Positions 58,193 through 64,000 of a stretch of 64,000 nucleotides of DNA are shown here, in pieces. Within the stretch, counting starts at the first letter, position 1. Every line of letters begins with the position of its first letter. The DNA is from Rugalucina vietnamica (Eukaryota > Mollusca > Bivalvia > Lucinida > Lucinidae), in NCBI GenBank assembly GCA_964017185.1, contig OZ024880.1, forward strand, positions 40,080,329-40,144,328, given 5' to 3'. Position numbers and translations under genes: made by a program. The notes under the pieces are model-generated. The model did no database searches. It was not told the origin of the DNA and saw only the letters and a program-made list of their open reading frames with translations.

Positions 58193-58685
58193 TAGCTCGA
58201 CTGCACGAAGTGCATAGAGCTATTGCAGTCACCCCGGTCGTCCACGTTCCCGTTCTCGTGCGCGTGCGCGTCACACTTGCGTTAAAGTTTTCTAGAAGTC
58301 CATATCTTGAGAACCACTCATCAGAAAGCATTCATACTTGGACCATAGATACCCTGTAGGGTTAGCTTTCATTCCATGGCATCGGGCCCCTGGGTCCAGG
58401 CCAGGGGATGGGGCTGGAGGTTAAAATCTAGAACACCTTCAAAAATGGCAATTCTTGTGTTAAAGTTTTCTAGAAGTCCATATCTTGACAACCACTCATC
58501 AGAAAGCATTGATACTTGGGCCATTGACACCCTGTAGGGTCGGCTTTCATTCCATGGCATCAGATCCCTGGGTCCATGCCAGGGGGTGGGGCTAGAGGTT
58601 AAAATCTAGAACACCATTAATAATAATGGCTTTTCTGTGATATAGTATTCTAGAAGTCTATATCTTGAAAACTTTTTATCAGAGG

Positions 58686-59808
58686 CAGGGTTCGAAAAAC
58701 CTGGGTATTAAACCATAAAACCCAACCCAGTGGGTTTCTGCGGGTAAACCCGTATACCCACTGGGTAGCGGGTAGTGACCAGTATTAGAAATTTTATGTT
58801 CTTTATATCTAATGATGATACTCGAGTATTGAGCAAGGTATTAAGGCATTTTTGAAATGAATGTACAAGTAACAAGACATTTGAATTTATCTCATTTGAA
58901 TAACCTATTTAGTTTGTGTGAAGCAATCCCAAAAGAACAATCAGCTATCTAACCAAGCTGGCAAGATTGCATTAGGGGTGTTTGATGATTAGACAGAATT
59001 GAAAAGATACAGAGGTTTTAACTTCTCGTTGAGTTTTTTTGTTGTTGTTACTAAATGGGCGATCGACATGCACAGAAGAAAGACTTGGTCTGTGACAGAC
59101 TTATGATAAGAGAATGGTGAAAGATATTTCTACTGCCATAAAAATAATCAGATAAATCTAGCTAAGTCACATTTTACCTTCTAATTCATCATTTAACTAC
59201 ATGTACCATGCCAGATGTCATTACAGCTAGACATACAAGGCAGTCAACTAAGTGACATAAATTTAGAACAAACATACCAACACCTCATTTTAGCAGTGCC
59301 TAAATAGGTGTCATATGGGGTATTGATATAAAAGTGTTATCAACACTTCCTAGAGCAATAATTAGGTGAAAACACAAACAAAGGATTAAAGCAATTGTCT
59401 ATTAAATGTGAGAGACATGATTGATGACATACTTTCATTGCTAGCTTTCATTGAAGTACAGTTCTAAAACCATCATTAGCTCCTACTAATATTCAAAATT
59501 GATGGTGTCATGGAATTTTAGTGGATGTAATATAAAGACAACATACACTTATGTAAAATTTACTGCCAATGTGTACTTTATTATAAAGTACACATTAGTA
59601 GTAAATTTTACTTAAGTGTATGTTTTTTAAAGAAAAAAAATGTTTTTTTGTCTGTCAAATTACTGTAAAATACACAAATGTGAACATCAAAAATAGTGAG
59701 GACCCACTAAGTACCCACTTTTTCAAAAAAAGGCTTAAAGCCCAACCCGGGTTTACCCGGGTAAAACCCATGGGTAAACCCGGGGAGATATGGGCACTTC
59801 GAACCCTG
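58686..59808. mobile_element. hAT-like non-autonomous element, 1123 bp
   Basis: CAGGGTTCGAA at the left and TTCGAACCCTG at the right are perfect 11 bp inverted repeats. ATCAGAGG occurs on both sides (58678-58685 and 59809-59816), an exact 8 bp target duplication as in hAT elements. Subterminal regions have repeated AACCC/GGGTAAACCCG. Near 59542-59622 lies an 80 bp hairpin. No transposase. Confidence 0.88.
59542..59622. repeat. long hairpin inside the hAT-like element
   Basis: CATACACTTATGTAAAATTT pairs with AAATTTTACTTAAGTGTATG around GTGTACTTTATTATAAAGTACAC. Confidence 0.85.
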
Positions 59809-60214
59809 ATCAGAGGGCTTTCATACTCGGACCATAGGTACCCTGTAGGGTTGAGTTTCATTGCATGGCATCGGATCTCTGGGTCCATGCCTGGGGGGTG
59901 GGGCTGGAGGTTAAAAACTAGAACACTGTAAAAAATAGATGTACTGCTGTGTAACTTTAACAAGGAGTCCATATCTTGACAACAACTTATCATAAAGCAT
60001 TCATACTTCATACACTTTAGGTTCCATGACGTCGGACCTCTGGGTCGGAGTCAGGGGGGTGGGGCTAGAGGTCAAAATCTAGAACTCCCCGAATTTTTTT
60101 TTCTTTTTATTTCTTAATAGAAACAACTTAGGAAGATGGTTGGTCATTCATCTTTTGACTTTGTGACACTGACTTGTGTGTCATGACGGTAAGGGTCGGT
60201 TGACCTACTTTCCA

Positions 60215-61225
60215 TGGTTCAGTGATTTTGCCTTATATCTTGACACTCAATTAGTATATTTTCTTACTTCTTTCAGATTATGAGTGAGTACGACCAGGCC
60301 TTTGACCCCAATATACTTATAGGTCACTGTGACCTAATTTCACGGTTCAGTGATTTTGCCTTGTATCTTGACACTCAATTAGTATATTTTCATACTTTTT
60401 TCAGATTATGAGTGAGTATGACCAGACCTTTGACCCCAATATACTTATAGGTCACTGTGACCTAATTTCACGGTTCAGTGATTTTGCCTTATATCTCAGT
60501 ACCCAAATGGTTTATGAACAAACTTCTTTCAAAGTATGTTTGCATATGACAAGACCTTTGACCCTGAAGTAGTCCTAGGTCACTGTGACCTAATTTCACG
60601 GTTCATTGATTTTGCCTTATATCTTGACACTCAATTAGTATATTTTCATACTTTTTTAGATTATGAGTGAGTATGACCAGACCTTTGACCCCAATATACT
60701 TATAGGTCACTGTGACCTAATTTCACGGTTCAGTGACTTTGCCTTGTATCTCGGCACTCAAGTGGTTTATGAACAAACTTCTTTCACACTATATTTGCGT
60801 ATGACAAGACCTTTGACCCTAAAGTAGTCCTAGGTCAATATGACCTAATTTCACGGTTCAGTGATTTTGCCTTATATCTCGACACTCAGTTGGTATTTTT
60901 TCATACTTCTTTCTGATTATGAATGAGTATGACCAGACCTTTAACCCAAGCATACTTATAGGTCACTGTGACCTAATTTCATGGTTCAGTGATTTTGCTT
61001 TATATCTCAACACTGAATGGGTATATGATCATATTTCTTTCACATTATGAGTAAGTATCACTAGACCTTTGACCCTGAAATACTTATAGGTCAGTGTGAC
61101 CTTATTTCACGGTTCAGTGATTTTGCCTTGTGTCTTGGCACTCAGTTGGTATATGAACACACTATAACTATAACTATAAATCTTAGGTAGTTATAGTTAA
61201 CTTTGATGGTTCAGTGATTTTGTCT
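60215..61225 (+). repeat. 120-130 bp tandem array 2
   Basis: About eight units keyed by GGTTCAGTGATTTTGCCTTA and GACCTTTGACCC, the same family as 35308-36960. Confidence 0.85.
60321..61102. promoter_or_regulatory. seven perfect estrogen-response-element-like palindromes
   Basis: AGGTCAnnnTGACCT occurs exactly at 60321-60335, 60449-60463, 60577-60591, 60704-60718, 60832-60846, 60960-60974 and 61088-61102, about 128 bp apart. The consensus for steroid-receptor ER-type sites is GGTCAnnnTGACC. Presence is seen in sequence; binding is inferred. Confidence 0.6.
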
Positions 61226-61349
61226 TATTGCATCAAGGCAAAAAGATGTATGAGCATAATGCTTTGGGTTACTGGTCGGGTTTGGCCTTATGTTTGACAA
61301 AGATCAGAAGCAGTCGAGCAGGCTGTCCTGCGACAGCTCTTATTAATAT

Positions 61350-61505
61350 AGTATCTAAAACTAGATATCATATCTAAATCTAGATATAAACACAAACTAT
61401 TCGAATTTAAATATAATATCTACTTCGAGATATACAGCTCTACATCCGGTTAAAATATATATTTCGTTTGACATATTATGTCTCAATTGACAAAAATTTT
61501 CAAAA
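61350..61505. repeat. AT-rich direct repeat, right copy
   Basis: Counterpart of 58018-58192. Confidence 0.75.
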
Positions 61506-62469
61506 TTTTTTGCCCCATAGCAACATGTATACGTAATTTGTAGTCAGGATGTTCCCATCGGTGTTCCTTGATAACTCTCCACACCACGCGGAAGTAGAGC
61601 TAGGTGACAAAGTGAAACGGATTGCGGCTTATCTAGCTGATCTACGTAATTTGTTGATTTAGATATACTATGGATTGGAATATGCCCGCAACTTAGTCTG
61701 CAACTAACATGGCCTAGTTCAACCTGGCGACGGACAAACATCTTAAATATCATCTTGTTGGTGTTTGAACGATTCCGTGTGTTCAGATTTTATCTGACAG
61801 TCAGGTCTGAAGACTAGGAAGTCTGTAGCCTCGTCACAATATGTCCTTGTCATCTGTTTATCATGGAAGATTGTCGTGGGACCTCGGCTTAAAGTCTCAC
61901 CCGGAGGAGTGGAGAAGGATGGGATCGAACTCATGACTCCTTTTTTACAGTGCATTTAGCTTATCCGCTGTGTGCCTTAGAGGACTGTATTACCCCGCCA
62001 CGCGAACACGATCATCGAGTTGCTTATTTTTGAAAACTCCAGTGTGCTAGAACTCGCCAAGATACATGAACCATCTCATCGTATGAAGCTTTGCCATCGT
62101 TTAACAAGTCCCCACTCCGTTAATAATGCTGGTCCATGACCTACTTGTTTTTTAGCAATCGTTCTTATATATTTCCTTCTCTCGTTTCAATATGTCAGAG
62201 ATGTTCCGGGATATCAAAAAGTTGAGGCATCCAGACGCAGGAAGCATAAATTTAAATTGGTTCACCGGTACCAGAACCATTCCAGTAACGTGTTGATGCT
62301 CTCGACATGGATGATAGCCTTGCTGAACCGTTTTTTTTTTATTTCACATTTGTGTAAAAATAGGTACCAACAAGGCACATTTTGGAAGTGTGACATTTGT
62401 GTATCTCAAATTTCGATGGCGTGGTGGAGGCGGTGAAATTAATACTAAAACTTCAAATGTCTTCAATAT
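61506..62469. other. intergenic, with a tRNA-like relic on the minus strand
   Basis: About 61905-61985 (minus strand) shows AGCGGATAAGCT and GAGTTCGATCCC, A- and B-box-like, suggesting a tRNA-derived SINE remnant. Otherwise nothing. Confidence 0.4.
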
Positions 62470-62752
62470 CGTTCCAAGGCGATACTTCTGTTGTGGTTCT
62501 AGTTGTTTCGTGTTTTGGAGTCGAATTTTTGTGCTGTTTGAGCCTTATGTGCGTTTTCATATTTTTAGTTCAGTTCGGGTAACTGAGTGGCCGCCTATTG
62601 GGGAATAGCTGCTCACTCGCCTTACGACATATTTTCATGGTATAAGTACCTAAGTGTCATTTTAGTTTTTCCCACCCCTCGGTTTATGGAGTGGGAATTT
62701 CTTTCTGATTGCCCCATTTCCTGATCATTGCCTTTTCGTATTTTTTTCTGTT
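62470..62752 (+). repeat. repeat family B, diverged short copy
   Basis: CGTTCCAAGGCGATACTTCT through GAGTGGGAATTTCTTTCTGA and ATTGCCTTTTCGTA; more diverged than the other copies. Confidence 0.75.
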
Positions 62753-64000
62753 TCTGACGGTATGAATTTATATAACGTCTGTGAAGAACTAGTATGATTT
62801 TTTCCAGATGTGTAGAATTGACACAAATCGGTACTAAATCTTCTAACACGAAAACATGTTCTTGAACCACAATTTTCACATTTCGCAAAGTTCTTATGCG
62901 AATTAATAGTACCCAATCCTCCCAGCCGGCGAAGAATTGGTAACAAATTGGTATGTAACGAATTTCATTCCATTTCACACACATGTGAGATAGGCGCATG
63001 TAATCAAATTTCATGTACGTATTCTTCGCACTCACGAAAACCAACCATGTGAAGTGGTTTTGCCTTTAATTCCACTGATTCTTCAATATTTATAGCATTA
63101 TATGTGAACATTAAGTACCAAGCTTTCACATCTGAGTAAAATTGATACCAGTTCTTCAAAGATGTTATGAATCCAAACCAATTCTTCACACGTCAAAACA
63201 CTGACTCGTCCCGCATGTGAAAATTTGGTACAAATTTTTCACATTTGAAAATAATACCAGATATTCACAGATTTTATGATTAAGTGCCGCCGATTTCACA
63301 CGTGTGGAATCTGCGATTCAACAACGCTTTGAAAACGTAGATAAAAGGAGCAAAACATAAAACAAGTAGGACTACAACAGAAGTACCGCATCGGAGCGGT
63401 CAGTAATATAAATTTACTGGGTGGTACAAACAGTTTTATATATTTTCCACTATCTTTGTTGAACTAGAGCCACAAGATAAGCTTTTCTTCTCGGTCTGAT
63501 ACAAATGCATGATTTTGCAAGCAGCGGGCGGTCTCGGGAGATACAACGTTATAATTTATAAATCCGTGGTTTCCTGCAGATAGAACATAAGCGTATAACC
63601 CAAACGCGCCCCGGGTGTATGAAAATTCTCAACACGCTGAAGATTTTGGACGTATAAAAATAATTTGTTTCTTAAACTCGTTTTAGCAGTCACACATTAG
63701 CGCGTGACTAAAGCGTCTGCCAGACGTATGAAAAAGAAAATCTCAAAACGCAAAAAAAAAAAAATAATAAATAAATAAATAAAATAAAATAAAATAAAGT
63801 ACGTTTTGTGTTACGTCGCAGACACACTAAGCAGGAAGACCCACCCATTGGGACTTAAAGAAATAGATGGGCTGCTTGGGCCTCCAGGCAAAGCTTGTTC
63901 CACCTGATTACTGGTTAACCGCTCAGGTCTTAGCTTTCCCAGGAAAAGTGGTTACAAGTCAAACCGTCCACACATATAAGCATGTGTGGCTTTGTTGGAT
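62753..64000. other. intergenic, nothing recognised
   Basis: AT-rich, with a short A/T-rich microsatellite at about 63750-63797. No gene or element recognised. Confidence 0.4.

Larger units (their letters stand above)
58195..61330 (+). repeat. tandem-array repeat, copy 2 with inverted termini
   Basis: Begins AGCTCGACTGCACGAAGTG and ends GAAGCAGTCGAGC, so GCTCGACTGC is an inverted terminus. Two or more units with TTCTAGAAGTCCATATCTTG (58280-58620) precede the 120-130 bp array. A hAT-like element splits it at 58686. Non-coding. Confidence 0.75.

Overview
This is a eukaryotic, gene-poor and transposon-rich window. Several signs point to a mollusc, most likely a bivalve. There are phase 1-1 immunoglobulin (Ig) exons separated by long introns. 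APE-type LINEs carry PHD and esterase-like domains. There are also dispersed families that I associate with clam and oyster genomes, such as the fragments related to TGAGCCGCGTCATGAGAAAACC and repeats ending in GACGGACGGACAGACGG. No database search was possible, so the species is not determined.

Three + strand host loci are visible and look like a tandem cluster of Ig-superfamily cell-surface receptors. Locus 1 (24-12198) is the 3' part of a gene. It has one Ig exon, three symmetric phase 1-1 micro-exons of 30-33 nt that encode a short stalk, a transmembrane exon, a short exon with an NPTY motif, and a last exon with an ITIM-like LNYDTL and further tyrosine motifs. All seven exons join in one open frame; one junction needs a GC-AG intron. 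Locus 2 (42495-45566) is the 5' part of a related gene: a signal-peptide exon, a V-like Ig exon without the usual cysteine pair, and a canonical Ig exon. Locus 3 is a single likely signal-peptide exon (55276-55330). Each exon that is followed by another in-frame exon ends in phase 1 except the NPTY exon.

The rest is nested mobile DNA. 12.8-19.3 kb holds a minus-strand LINE (A). Its intact ORF1 joins an RNase H1-like domain, a PHD finger, a coiled coil, an SGNH esterase-like domain and an RGG-like tail; its ORF2 is damaged. A 1.29 kb mariner-like element follows. 22.0-27.3 kb is a decayed minus-strand LINE (C), split inside the reverse transcriptase by a dispersed repeat (family B). 27.9-30.6 kb is a 5'-truncated plus-strand LINE (D). 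34.7-38.8 kb is a large inverted-repeat-bounded element whose ends are arrays of hairpins; it encloses a 120-130 bp tandem array. 46.9-50.7 kb is a CR1-like minus-strand LINE (E) whose protein starts with a hydrophobic stretch, a 2A ribosome-skipping motif and two PHD fingers. 51.4-54.8 kb contains two further elements with hairpin-rich ends. 58.2-61.3 kb is a second copy of the tandem-array repeat, with an inserted hAT-like element.

The observations most worth a second look are: a miniature LTR retrotransposon (8298-8904) whose LTRs carry a tRNA-like pol III promoter; the RNase H-PHD-SGNH ORF1; the 2A-bearing LINE; the ITIM-tailed Ig receptor with tandem micro-exons; and tandem repeats that carry perfect estrogen-response-element palindromes about every 125 bp.
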